From NCBI RefSeq assembly GCF_900155985.1, contig NZ_FTMA01000012.1, positions 1 through 64,000 of the forward strand: 64,000 nt of DNA. The letters run 5' to 3'. The notes under the pieces are model-generated. The model was not told where the DNA came from and did no database searches. It saw nothing but the letters and a program-made list of their open reading frames with translations. This DNA is from Maribacter ulvicola. Its GTDB lineage: Bacteria > Bacteroidota > Bacteroidia > Flavobacteriales > Flavobacteriaceae. Position 1 is the stretch's first letter. Every line of letters starts with the position of its first letter. Both the position numbers and the translations under genes were made by a program. Of the stretch, positions 35,724 through 44,517 are shown one piece after another.

Positions 35724-37073
35724 TTATCCTATTTCTTTTTGCAATAAATCTAACCCCTCACGAATGATCTTCTGGTGCGGTTGTTTAGAAATACATATAA
35801 ATTCAGTTAACGAAAAATCCTCAGGAGCCACTTCATACAAACCTAATTGCTCCATTTCATCCAAATCTTTAACCATACACGCTTTCAAAAGCTGCATCGG
35901 AAAAATATCCATTGGAAAAACTTTCTCATACTGCCCCGTTATCACGAACGCCCTATGCTCTCCATTGGTATTGGTATCTAAATCGTATTTCTTATTTGGT
36001 TGCAGCCAAGAGAAAGTCAATGCCCTTGTTGCAGAAATTTTATCGAAAACAGGTTTATTCCACCCAAACAATTCATAATCGTCTCCTTCAGGAATAACGG
36101 TTACGGTATTATTATAATAACCTAAATAACCCTCTGGCTTACTTTTAGAACCTGTAAGCACATCGCCATTTATTACCCTGAAATTCTCTTCATTTACACC
36201 ACTAGCATACAAGAACGTAGAAATTTCCGCCCCTATCTTTGTAGTATAGTATTTAGGCGTTTTCACAGACGAACCCGCAAGAGCTATAGTACGCTCTGCA
36301 TTAAACTTACCAGTTAACAAACATTCACCTATAACCACTAAATCTTGCGGAGTTACGGTCCAAACCAACTCACCCTTATTAATAGGATCTAATTTATTGA
36401 TCTGCGTACCTACCAAACCAGCAGGATGCGGACCAGAAACGGTATGCAACTCTACCCCGTTCATTGAAGACAATGGTGATTTGCCAGAACCAACGGATAC
36501 ATGAACTTTACCAGGCGTTAACTTACCCAATGCAGTAATTGCCGCTTGCAATTCTTTTTCCTTACCCTGTAATACATAATCCAAATCTGCCTGTAACGGC
36601 CCACTTGAATACCCAGAAATAAAAATTGCTTTCGGGGTAGTATCAGGGTTAGCGATTACATCATATGGCCTTTGCTTAATAAATGGCCAACAGCCGCTTT
36701 TCAATAAAACTGCCTTCAACTCCTCTTTAGATGCATTCTCAACATTTAAAGCGGTACCTGAAAAAGGCTCCTGTGTTTTGTCCGCTAATATCTTTAAGGT
36801 CAAAATACGTCTTCTATCCCCTCTCTCAATCTCTATAAGCTCACCGCTTACTGGAGAAACAAAAAGCATGCTTTCCATGTTCTTGTTATAAAACAAAGGT
36901 TCACCTGCTTTAACTTCGGCGCCTTGTTTTACCATCATTTTAGGAGTAATTCCGTGAAAATCACTTAACTGTATTGCGTAAACATTACTTAAAACAGCTT
37001 TTGAAGTAGTCTGTTCTGCGGCGCCCACCAAGTTAATGTTGAGCCCTTTTTTAATTCGAATGTCTTTTGACAT
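35724..37073 (-). CDS. nqrA: Na+-NQR subunit A
   Basis: A 449-residue cytoplasmic/peripheral subunit of the Na+ pump with ubiquinone- or menaquinone-binding function. It begins DIRIKKGLNINLVGAAEQTT. FAVKxGD-like barrel-sandwich features (MMVKQGAEVKAGEPLFYNKN) and FISGYSSGPLQADLDYVLQG are present. It is the first gene of the nqr operon and has a TAAATTTG promoter element 35 bases upstream. Confidence 0.96.
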   Translation of the reverse strand: MSKDIRIKKGLNINLVGAAEQTTSKAVLSNVYAIQLSDFHGITPKMMVKQGAEVKAGEPLFYNKNMESMLFVSPVSGELIEIERGDRRRILTLKILADKTQEPFSGTALNVENASKEELKAVLLKSGCWPFIKQRPYDVIANPDTTPKAIFISGYSSGPLQADLDYVLQGKEKELQAAITALGKLTPGKVHVSVGSGKSPLSSMNGVELHTVSGPHPAGLVGTQINKLDPINKGELVWTVTPQDLVVIGECLLTGKFNAERTIALAGSSVKTPKYYTTKIGAEISTFLYASGVNEENFRVINGDVLTGSKSKPEGYLGYYNNTVTVIPEGDDYELFGWNKPVFDKISATRALTFSWLQPNKKYDLDTNTNGEHRAFVITGQYEKVFPMDIFPMQLLKACMVKDLDEMEQLGLYEVAPEDFSLTEFICISKQPHQKIIREGLDLLQKEIG

Positions 37074-37107
37074 GTGCGTTTAGACCTTTAGGTTATCAAA
37101 ATTTGAG

Positions 37108-37115
37108 CAAATTTA
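37108..37115 (-). promoter_or_regulatory. -7 promoter element of the nqr operon (TAAATTTG)
   Basis: An exact TAnnTTTG on the minus strand, 35 bases before the nqrA start, giving a leader of about 28 bases. A -33 TTG at the usual spacing is not evident. Confidence 0.45.
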
Positions 37116-37225
37116 AGTACAAAAAGTTCGTTTTCATAATTATTGTCCCATAATTTGGACAATAGAACGAGCTATATTTTTTAGGCATCCTTTTTGTTTA
37201 CCTTTACCCAAAAAAACGGGGCCTA

Positions 37226-38467
37226 ATGCGTATTTTCTTCAAACATTTTATTTGTCTATTCTTTTTGCAAAATATAGTTGCACAGGTTCAAACAGAGGTG
37301 AATCCACCAGAAAATATAAAATCCATTATTTTTAAAGGCCCTACCGAAGACCAATTTCCAGTAATTAAAATAGGAGAACCTCTTTACCTTGAATTCGATG
37401 ATATTCTGGCAAATGAACAAGACTACTATTATAAAGTGGTACACTGCGATTACGACTGGACACCATCTACCTTGTTAAAATCCCAATATTTAAACGGCGT
37501 AGACAACCAGCGCATAACAGATTATGAGAATAGTTACAGCACCCTACAATCCTACTCCAATTATCAGCTTACCATACCCAACGACAATGTTAGATTAAAA
37601 GTTAGCGGCAACTATTTAATAGAAATATATAACAGTTATGACGAATTACAATTTTCAAGAAGATTTGTAGTATACAAGGATATTGTCACGGTCGCCACCT
37701 CCGTAAAACGCTCAAGGGACTTTAATTTCATAAATGAAAAACAAGTGGTACAGTTTAGCATAACCTCTGGCTCTTTACGACTACTAAACCCAAAAAAGGA
37801 AGTGAAAATTGCCATTCTTCAAAATCACTATTGGCCAACTGCCATAACAAACATAGCCCCGCAATACACTTTAGGCAATGAACTGGTCTATAAATATGAC
37901 CAGGAAACCTCATTTTATGGCGGTAACGAATATTTACTTTTTGATACGAGTGATTTGCGAGCACCAAGTTCACAAATATCAAGTATTGACCTGACCGAAT
38001 TATACAATCATTATTTATTTTCCGATAATTTCCGAAACAACAAACCATACACCTATTTTCCTGACATTAACGGGGATTTCGTGGTTAGAACCCTGCAAGG
38101 CAACAATGCCTCTAAAGAAGCTGAATACACCAATGTCTATTTTAGCCTGCCTTACACCGAATTCATTGCTTTAGATGATGTATACGTTTTTGGAAAGTTC
38201 AACAATTACGCCCTTAACGATGAAAATAAAATGGTCTACAATGAAAAGAACGGTATGTTAGAGGCTACCCTAAAAATGAAACAAGGTTTTTACAATTACA
38301 AATACGTTGTCAAAGGAGAAAAAACAATAAAATTAAATGAAGTTGGAGGCAACTTTCACTTTACAGAGAACAATTATTTAATTCTGGTATACTACCGCAA
38401 CTTTGGCGACACGTACGATAGTATTATTGGTATTGGATCTGCCAATTCTAGAAATATCACGAACTAA
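37226..38467 (+). CDS. Type IX secretion system plug protein (DUF5103)
   Basis: 413 residues with a signal peptide (HFICLFFLQNIVAQ). It begins with NPPENIKSIIFKGPTEDQFP and contains YYYKVVHCDYDWTPSTLLKS and YLNGVDNQRITDYENSYST, features of the DUF5103 family, identified as the plug of the SprA translocon of the T9SS. The family is beta-sandwich rich and found in the periplasm. The gene is the first of a plus-strand run leading to DUF3667 and apaG. Confidence 0.88.
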   Translation: MRIFFKHFICLFFLQNIVAQVQTEVNPPENIKSIIFKGPTEDQFPVIKIGEPLYLEFDDILANEQDYYYKVVHCDYDWTPSTLLKSQYLNGVDNQRITDYENSYSTLQSYSNYQLTIPNDNVRLKVSGNYLIEIYNSYDELQFSRRFVVYKDIVTVATSVKRSRDFNFINEKQVVQFSITSGSLRLLNPKKEVKIAILQNHYWPTAITNIAPQYTLGNELVYKYDQETSFYGGNEYLLFDTSDLRAPSSQISSIDLTELYNHYLFSDNFRNNKPYTYFPDINGDFVVRTLQGNNASKEAEYTNVYFSLPYTEFIALDDVYVFGKFNNYALNDENKMVYNEKNGMLEATLKMKQGFYNYKYVVKGEKTIKLNEVGGNFHFTENNYLILVYYRNFGDTYDSIIGIGSANSRNITN

Positions 38468-38493
38468 ATGTATATTTACGTTTTTCATCATTT

Positions 38494-39618
38494 ATGGAAA
38501 ACAGACCAACCACTCCACCTAAAGGAAGATTTGAACTAAAATACAGAGGTGTAGACTGCCTAAACTGTGGTCAACCCCTGGAATTAAGCGATAAATACTG
38601 CCCCAATTGTTCGCAAGCCAACAGTACCAAAAAACTTACTCTTTTAGATTTTTTTGAAGAGTTTTTAGCCAATTATATATCCTATGACTCCAAGCTATGG
38701 AGAACATTGGCCGCCCTTTTATTAAGACCCGGCAAAATAACAAAGGAATACATATCAGGCAAACGACTATCTTACACCAACCCCTTTCGCTTCCTCTTAA
38801 GCTTAGCCATTATCTATTTTTTGATCATAAGCTTCAATAACAAATTTGAATCCTTTAACAAGTTTGGCTCAATTAATAAAAATTCAGTTTTTGACCTAAA
38901 CAACGAATTCAACAATATTAAATTTGATAGCGAAGAAGAAAAAAAGATCGCCCTTGCACAATTAGACTCTTTCAAGCTTAACAGCTTCATTAAAAATAGA
39001 ATCAATAAAAAAGATTCTATTGTATTATCTGACCCTGGACTACGTTTCAAAAAAATAGACACCGGCGGCCTAGTAAGTCGTTTTACCGATAAAGTCGACT
39101 TTTTCAATACCATTATCAGAAATGACACCATTTATTATTTTGAGCAGGGAACTACTAAATTCAACATACCAACTAGCTATGAAAATGAGATGGCCTTTAA
39201 TCTAGCAACAAGTATTATTGAAATAGATAAGCGACCCGGTTCATTTTTAAGCTCAATGATTTCAAAATTACCATTTGCCACATTTTTCTTTCTTCCGTTC
39301 TTTTCTTTTTTCATTTGGATGGTATATATCAGAAAAAAATACACTTATACCGATCATTTAATCTTTAGTTTCCACAATCAGTCATTATTATTTATCTTGC
39401 TCATTGTTAGCAATTTGATCAACGCAGTGTTCAGTTTTAATAGCGAAGAATTATTTATTCTAATATTTGCTATTTACCTTTACAAAGCAATGCGCAATTT
39501 CTATCAGCAAGGAAGAATTAAAACAGTTATAAAGTATTTTTTCCTGAATACAATATTTTTTATTCTAGGAAGTATAGCTATAACCATATTAATCGCAGCA
39601 AGCGTATTTACATATTAA
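38494..39618 (+). CDS. DUF3667 domain membrane protein
   Basis: 374 residues. The N-terminus has a zinc-ribbon (CLNCGQPLELSDKYCPNCSQ), then the family signature around LTLLDFFEEFLANYISYDSK and LLRPGKITKEYISGKRLSYT. Transmembrane helices lie at about residues 103-117, 256-276, 292-312 and 350-372. A long polar region of about 130 residues between helices 1 and 2 is probably extracytoplasmic. Function unknown; common in Bacteroidota. It lies 2 bases before apaG. Confidence 0.87.
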   Translation: MENRPTTPPKGRFELKYRGVDCLNCGQPLELSDKYCPNCSQANSTKKLTLLDFFEEFLANYISYDSKLWRTLAALLLRPGKITKEYISGKRLSYTNPFRFLLSLAIIYFLIISFNNKFESFNKFGSINKNSVFDLNNEFNNIKFDSEEEKKIALAQLDSFKLNSFIKNRINKKDSIVLSDPGLRFKKIDTGGLVSRFTDKVDFFNTIIRNDTIYYFEQGTTKFNIPTSYENEMAFNLATSIIEIDKRPGSFLSSMISKLPFATFFFLPFFSFFIWMVYIRKKYTYTDHLIFSFHNQSLLFILLIVSNLINAVFSFNSEELFILIFAIYLYKAMRNFYQQGRIKTVIKYFFLNTIFFILGSIAITILIAASVFTY

Positions 39619-39620
39619 TT

Positions 39621-40010
39621 ATGATGATAACTCAGGTTACCAAAGGCATAAAAATTTCGGTTCAAACAACTTTTGAAGGTACGTTCTTCAAAAACTACAA
39701 AATGCACTATGCTTTTGGCTATACCATTACCATAGAAAATCAAAGTAAAAACGCCGTACAATTAACCTCTCGTCATTGGAAAATATTCGACTCTCTAAAT
39801 GACATGGAAACCTTGGACGGCGAAGGTGTTATTGGCAAAAAACCGGTAATAGAACCCGGTCAATCCCATACTTATAATTCCGGTTGCCTACTTACCTCAC
39901 CGATAGGTGCAATGAAAGGTCATTATAATATGGTAACCATGGACAATGATGTAAAATTCAGAGTTTATATCCCTACATTTAAATTCAGCGCACCTTTTGC
40001 GCTTAACTAA
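39621..40010 (+). CDS. apaG: ApaG family protein
   Basis: 129 residues, an immunoglobulin-like beta-sandwich: GIKISVQTTFEGTFF, FGYTITIENQSKNAVQLTSR, HWKIFDSLN, GVIGKKPVIEPGQSHTYNSG and IGAMKGHYNMV. The family is named after a mutant effect on Co2+ resistance in enterobacteria and is now viewed as protein-binding. No catalytic motif is known. It follows DUF3667 almost directly and so shares its transcript. Confidence 0.92.
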   Translation: MMITQVTKGIKISVQTTFEGTFFKNYKMHYAFGYTITIENQSKNAVQLTSRHWKIFDSLNDMETLDGEGVIGKKPVIEPGQSHTYNSGCLLTSPIGAMKGHYNMVTMDNDVKFRVYIPTFKFSAPFALN

Positions 40011-40055
40011 CTGCTTTTCATCCTCTTTATAGTTTTTAGTCCAGTACCCTTTTAG

Positions 40056-40063
40056 TACCTTTG
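40056..40063 (+). promoter_or_regulatory. -7 promoter element of pruA (TACCTTTG)
   Basis: An exact TAnnTTTG 30 bases before the ATG at 40093. Transcription would start near 40070. Confidence 0.45.
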
Positions 40064-40092
40064 ATCAACTTTTTAATTTAAAAATATTGACA

Positions 40093-41721
40093 ATGGGTAA
40101 AGGATTTTTTCAAGTTCCTACAGCATTTAATGAACCTATTAAAGGCTACGCTCCTGGATCTCCTGAAAGAGAAGCAGTTTTGGAACAATACAAAGTATAT
40201 TTTAATAATAAGGTAGATATACCAATGTATATTGGCGAAGAAGAGGTACGTACCGGCAATACCAAGCCAATGTCTCCTCCACACGATCACAAACACATTG
40301 TAGGTACCTACCATACTGCCAATAAAGAAAATGTACAGTCAGCAATAGATAATTGTTTAGCATCAAGAGAATCATGGGCCAACTTAACTTGGGAGCAACG
40401 TGCAGCCATATTCTTAAAAGCAGCTGAATTGATTGCCGGTCCTTACCGCGCAAAGATAAACGCAGCTACCATGATCGCACAATCTAAAAATATTCACCAA
40501 GCAGAAATAGATGCTGCCTGCGAGTTAATTGACTTTTTACGTTTTAACGTAGAATACATGTCTCAAATTTATGCTGAGCAACCAGATTCTGCCGAAGGTA
40601 TTTGGAACAGAGTAGAATATCGTCCGCTAGAAGGGTTTATTTATGCAATTACCCCATTCAACTTTACGGCTATTGCCGGTAATCTTCCTGCCAGTGCCGC
40701 AATGATGGGTAACGTTGTTGTTTGGAAACCGAGTGATTCTCAGGTTTTCTCTGCAAAAGTTATTGTTGACATCTTTAAAGAAGCCGGCCTACCTGACGGA
40801 GTTATCAACGTGATTTACGGCGACCCAGTAATGATTACCGAAACCGTATTGGCCAGTCCTGATTTTGCAGGTATTCACTTTACAGGCTCTACACACGTAT
40901 TCAAAGAACTATGGAAACAAATAGGGAATAATATACACACCTACAAAACATACCCAAAAATAGTTGGTGAAACAGGGGGCAAAGATTTTATACTTGCACA
41001 CCCAACCGCTACCCCAAAACAAGTAGCTACGGCTATTTCTAGAGGTGCCTTTGAATTTCAAGGGCAAAAATGTAGTGCGGCTTCAAGAGTTTATTTACCT
41101 AAATCCACTTCTAAAGAGATTCTAGAATATGTTAAAGCTGATATTGCATCCTTTAACAAACCTGGCTCTCCTGAAGATATGAGCAACTTTATTACTGCTG
41201 TAATTCACGAAGGTTCTTTTGATAAGTTAGCGAAGTACATTACACAAGCTAAAGAAGACAAAAATGCCGAAATCTATGCAGGCGGTTCTTTTGATAAGTC
41301 TAAAGGCTACTTTATTGAACCAACGGTAATCTTAACTACAGACCCTAAGTACACAACAATGGAAACTGAATTATTTGGACCCGTTGTTACCATCTATGTA
41401 TACGATGATAAGGATTGGAGCGAGACGTTGCAGTTAATTGACGGTACTTCTGAATACGCACTTACGGGAGCTGTACTATCTCAAGATAGATACGCTATTG
41501 ACGAGGCTACCAAAGCATTACAAAACTGTGCAGGTAACTTCTACATCAACGACAAACCTACAGGTGCCGTTGTTGGTCAACAGCCGTTTGGAGGAGCAAG
41601 AGCTTCTGGAACAAATGATAAAGCCGGTTCTGCCCAGAACTTATTACGCTGGGTTTCACCAAGATTAATAAAAGAAACTTTTGTTACTCCTGTTGATTAC
41701 AGATATCCATTTTTAGGATAA
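40093..41721 (+). CDS. pruA: L-glutamate gamma-semialdehyde dehydrogenase
   Basis: 542 residues from the ATG at 40093 (a TTG two codons earlier is less likely). NAD-dependent oxidation of glutamate semialdehyde to glutamate, second step of proline breakdown. Catalytic cysteine in FQGQKCSAASRVYLP, general-base Glu in VGETGGKDFIL; the NAD fold is marked by YAITPFNFTAIAGNLP and VWKPSDSQVFS. The C-terminal ending GSAQNLLRWVSPRLIKETFV is typical. It is a monofunctional PruA without the PutA proline dehydrogenase domain. A strong terminator follows. Confidence 0.96.
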   Translation: MGKGFFQVPTAFNEPIKGYAPGSPEREAVLEQYKVYFNNKVDIPMYIGEEEVRTGNTKPMSPPHDHKHIVGTYHTANKENVQSAIDNCLASRESWANLTWEQRAAIFLKAAELIAGPYRAKINAATMIAQSKNIHQAEIDAACELIDFLRFNVEYMSQIYAEQPDSAEGIWNRVEYRPLEGFIYAITPFNFTAIAGNLPASAAMMGNVVVWKPSDSQVFSAKVIVDIFKEAGLPDGVINVIYGDPVMITETVLASPDFAGIHFTGSTHVFKELWKQIGNNIHTYKTYPKIVGETGGKDFILAHPTATPKQVATAISRGAFEFQGQKCSAASRVYLPKSTSKEILEYVKADIASFNKPGSPEDMSNFITAVIHEGSFDKLAKYITQAKEDKNAEIYAGGSFDKSKGYFIEPTVILTTDPKYTTMETELFGPVVTIYVYDDKDWSETLQLIDGTSEYALTGAVLSQDRYAIDEATKALQNCAGNFYINDKPTGAVVGQQPFGGARASGTNDKAGSAQNLLRWVSPRLIKETFVTPVDYRYPFLG

Positions 41722-41729
41722 AACAAGTT

Positions 41730-41760
41730 AAAAGGCTGAATTTAAATTCAGCCTTTTTTT
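41730..41760 (+). terminator. Terminator of pruA
   Basis: A 28-base perfect palindrome (arms AAAAGGCTGAATTT and complement) with a run of T ends 9-39 bases after the pruA stop. Confidence 0.88.
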
Positions 41761-41832
41761 TGGGCTTTACCCAAAACTTATAGTACATTACTACTTTTAA
41801 AATTTATTACCACTAACCTTAATACATTAATT

Positions 41833-42345
41833 ATGAAAAAGTTACTGCTTTCTGCATTCGTTTTTATTGGATGCTTTTCCTACGCACAAGAAGAACTAAC
41901 ACAAAAAACGATCAAAACAGTTTTAGCCGGAAATCAGTCTCAAGTCATTCTACTTGCTGAAGCTTTCCCTGAAGAGAAATATAACTGGAGACCTGCAGAG
42001 GGCATCAGCTCCGTTGGCGAAGCCTTGCTTCATGTTGCCGGAGGAAATTATTTTCTAGCTTCTAAATTAGGGTTTGCTCCACCAGAAGATGTAGATGTCA
42101 TGAACCTTGGTAAAATTACCGGTAAAGAAAATATCATTGCAGCTCTTAAAAAATCGAATGAATTTGTTCTTGAACATATCACTAAAGTAGCAGATGGTAG
42201 CTTAAACGAAGAAGTGGATTTCGGTTTTATGAAGTCTAACAAATTAGGTGGGCTACTAGCTATTATGGAGCATAATGGAGAGCATAAAGGCCAACTAATT
42301 GCTTACGCAAGAAGTAACAATGTGATACCACCATGGAGTAAATAA
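41833..42345 (+). CDS. DinB-family secreted protein
   Basis: 170 residues: signal peptide (SAFVFIGCFSYA) and a four-helix DinB fold. The family metal-site histidines can be placed in EALLHVAGGNYFLASK and in AIMEHNGEHKGQLIAYARSN; the EHNGEHKGQL motif is the strongest sign. DinB proteins are metal-dependent enzymes, for example thiol transferases, with varied substrates; an exported member cannot be assigned. Monocistronic with its own terminator. Confidence 0.86.
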   Translation: MKKLLLSAFVFIGCFSYAQEELTQKTIKTVLAGNQSQVILLAEAFPEEKYNWRPAEGISSVGEALLHVAGGNYFLASKLGFAPPEDVDVMNLGKITGKENIIAALKKSNEFVLEHITKVADGSLNEEVDFGFMKSNKLGGLLAIMEHNGEHKGQLIAYARSNNVIPPWSK

Positions 42346-42645
42346 ATCTTTTATCATAAAAAAATGCCCCTTAACTAGCTAGTTAAGGGGCATTTTTTTT
42401 GCTATTTAAGAAACATTAACATCCCCTAAAGGCAATTTCAATGTAAATTTAACGTTAATTAATTGTAAACTAAGGGTAATTTTATGTAATTTGCACCCTA
42501 CTTAAAATCAATTGCTTATGACTATCAATAGTATTAGATTACATATTACATGTATACAGATTCATTCTTGGAATTATTTAAAAGAGTTTGCCCGTAAATA
42601 CAAAAAGGCCTACTACAGTTCTTTTCTTTTATAAAACATTTACGC
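42346..42645. other. Intergenic region of 300 bases
   Basis: Apart from the terminator at 42361-42400 it holds one small ORF candidate (42518-42634, 38 codons) with a nearby AT-rich promoter-like stretch. No other feature was recognised. Confidence 0.4.
42361..42400 (+). terminator. Terminator of the DinB gene
   Basis: A perfect palindrome of 36 bases (arm AAAATGCCCCTTAACTAG) followed by a run of T. Both ends have A/T runs, so it may work in both directions. Confidence 0.88.
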
Positions 42646-43281
42646 TTACCCTTTATATTTTAACGGCAAGTAGACCATTTTCTTTGTCTCAAAGAAATCT
42701 TCTTTAAAATAATCGGTCAAATTATAAATCTCAGCCGTTCTATAGTCTTTTAATTCTTCGTTTAAATCACCTCCTTTAAGGTACAATATTCCATTTCGGA
42801 CAGGGTGGCTTGATTCTTTTTTTATTTTTCCTTTTACCCAATGCACAAAAGTTGGCATAGCTGCCACAGCCCTACTGACGATAAAATCGAATTTTTCTGG
42901 TATCTCTTCTACCCTAGCGTTTATGGTGGTTACATTGGTGATTTGTAAACCTTCAACAACTTCATTTACCACTTTTATTTTCTTCCCTATAGAATCCACT
43001 AATGTGAAGTGCACATCAGGAAAAAGAATTGCCAAAGGAATACCAGGAAAACCTCCCCCAGTACCAACATCAAGTACAGATGATCCATTTTTAAATTCTA
43101 TAAATTTTGCAATTCCTAAGGAATGTAAAACATGTCTTAAATAGAGTTCATCTATATCCTTTCTTGAAACCACATTAATTTTTTGGTTCCAATCTTTATA
43201 TAAATCCTCAAGTTTTTCAAACAATTGTTTCTGATGATCAGATAAATTGGGAAAATTTTCAAATATGATTTCAGCAGTCAT
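42646..43281 (-). CDS. rsmG: 16S rRNA (guanine-527 N7)-methyltransferase
   Basis: A 211-residue SAM-dependent methyltransferase (GidB) that modifies G527 of 16S rRNA; loss gives low-level streptomycin resistance in other bacteria. KINVVSRKDIDELYLRHVLH, the motif I region SVLDVGTGGGFPGIPLAILF, VDSIGKKIKVVNEVVEGL and IVSRAVAAMPTFVHWV are diagnostic. Normal length. It lies alone on the minus strand, divergent from the desaturase gene. Confidence 0.95.
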   Translation of the reverse strand: MTAEIIFENFPNLSDHQKQLFEKLEDLYKDWNQKINVVSRKDIDELYLRHVLHSLGIAKFIEFKNGSSVLDVGTGGGFPGIPLAILFPDVHFTLVDSIGKKIKVVNEVVEGLQITNVTTINARVEEIPEKFDFIVSRAVAAMPTFVHWVKGKIKKESSHPVRNGILYLKGGDLNEELKDYRTAEIYNLTDYFKEDFFETKKMVYLPLKYKG

Positions 43282-43401
43282 CCGTATATTTGTAAAAAGA
43301 TATTAGTAATATTTTAACTATTGCAAAGATTTAGCTTTTAATTAAGCTATCAAACTATTATAGATTCAATTACATTATATTAAGTAAAAGATTACCGAAT
43401 T

Positions 43402-44502
43402 ATGGAACAAAATATCATTCGTTTCCCTAGAACAGATTCTGCAAAGTTCTTTAAAACTTTAAATAGCAGAGTTAACGATTATTTCAAGACAAACAAATTA
43501 AAAAAAACAGGTAACTGGAAACTACATTTAAAAACCGTAGTAATGTTTGCACTTTTCCTTGCCCCTTATTTTTTAATATTAACCTTAGGGCTACCAAATT
43601 GGGCCAATATTTTATTAACCATAGTTATGGGGGTTGGCATGGCCGGTGTTGGCATGAACGTTATGCATGATGGTAACCATGGTGCGTACTCTAACAAGAA
43701 ATGGGTCAACAAATTAATGGGTAGCAGCATTTATATTCTTGCAGGAAATGTATACAATTGGCAAGTACAGCACAACGTACTTCACCACACCTATACTAAC
43801 ATTCACGAACATGATGAAGATATGGAAGCAGGTAGAATTTTACGTTTTTCTAAACATGCCGAATGGAAGAAACACCATAAATTTCAGCACTTTTATTCTG
43901 TTTTTCTTTATGGATTATTAACCTTCAACTGGGCAATTACAACAGATTTTCAGCAAATGTACCGCTATATGAAACGTAAATTATCTTACGGTAAATTGCC
44001 AAGCGCCACTATGAACTGGAGCACACTTATAATCACAAAATTATTATACCTTACTATTTGGATCGTATTGCCTATGTTGATTTTAGACATTGCATGGTGG
44101 AAAATTTTAATCGGCTTCTTTTTAATGCACTACGTTGCAGGTGTTATTTTAAGCGTAGTATTTCAATTGGCACATATTGTAGATGATGCCGATACTCCAT
44201 TACCGGATGAATCTGGCACTATGAAAAATACTTGGGCAATTCACCAATTATTTACTACAGTAAATTTTGGCACAAAAAACAAAATTGTAAACTGGTTTAC
44301 AGGCGGTTTAAACCACCAAGTTGAACACCATATATTTCCTAACATAAGCCATGTACATTACACAAATATTTCGAAAATTGTGAAACAAACGGCACAGGAA
44401 TTTAATTTACCATATCACGAATACAAAACTACAAGAAAAGCTATAATTTCGCACTTTAAACATTTAAAAGAATTAGGCAAAGAGCCTTCATTACAATACT
44501 AG
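43402..44502 (+). CDS. Membrane fatty acid desaturase (acyl-lipid/acyl-CoA type)
   Basis: 366 residues, a diiron membrane desaturase with the three histidine boxes: His89/His93 (HDGNH), His124/His128/His129 (HNVLHH) and His305/His309/His310 (HQVEHH), plus an extra HExDEDM stretch (NIHEHDEDME). The HQVEHH box resembles front-end desaturases, which lack here the cytochrome b5 fusion. Several membrane helices. It probably introduces double bonds in membrane fatty acids for cold adaptation. It precedes an aminotransferase on the same strand by 15 bases. Confidence 0.9.
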   Translation: MEQNIIRFPRTDSAKFFKTLNSRVNDYFKTNKLKKTGNWKLHLKTVVMFALFLAPYFLILTLGLPNWANILLTIVMGVGMAGVGMNVMHDGNHGAYSNKKWVNKLMGSSIYILAGNVYNWQVQHNVLHHTYTNIHEHDEDMEAGRILRFSKHAEWKKHHKFQHFYSVFLYGLLTFNWAITTDFQQMYRYMKRKLSYGKLPSATMNWSTLIITKLLYLTIWIVLPMLILDIAWWKILIGFFLMHYVAGVILSVVFQLAHIVDDADTPLPDESGTMKNTWAIHQLFTTVNFGTKNKIVNWFTGGLNHQVEHHIFPNISHVHYTNISKIVKQTAQEFNLPYHEYKTTRKAIISHFKHLKELGKEPSLQY

Positions 44503-44517
44503 AAATTAAAAGCAACC

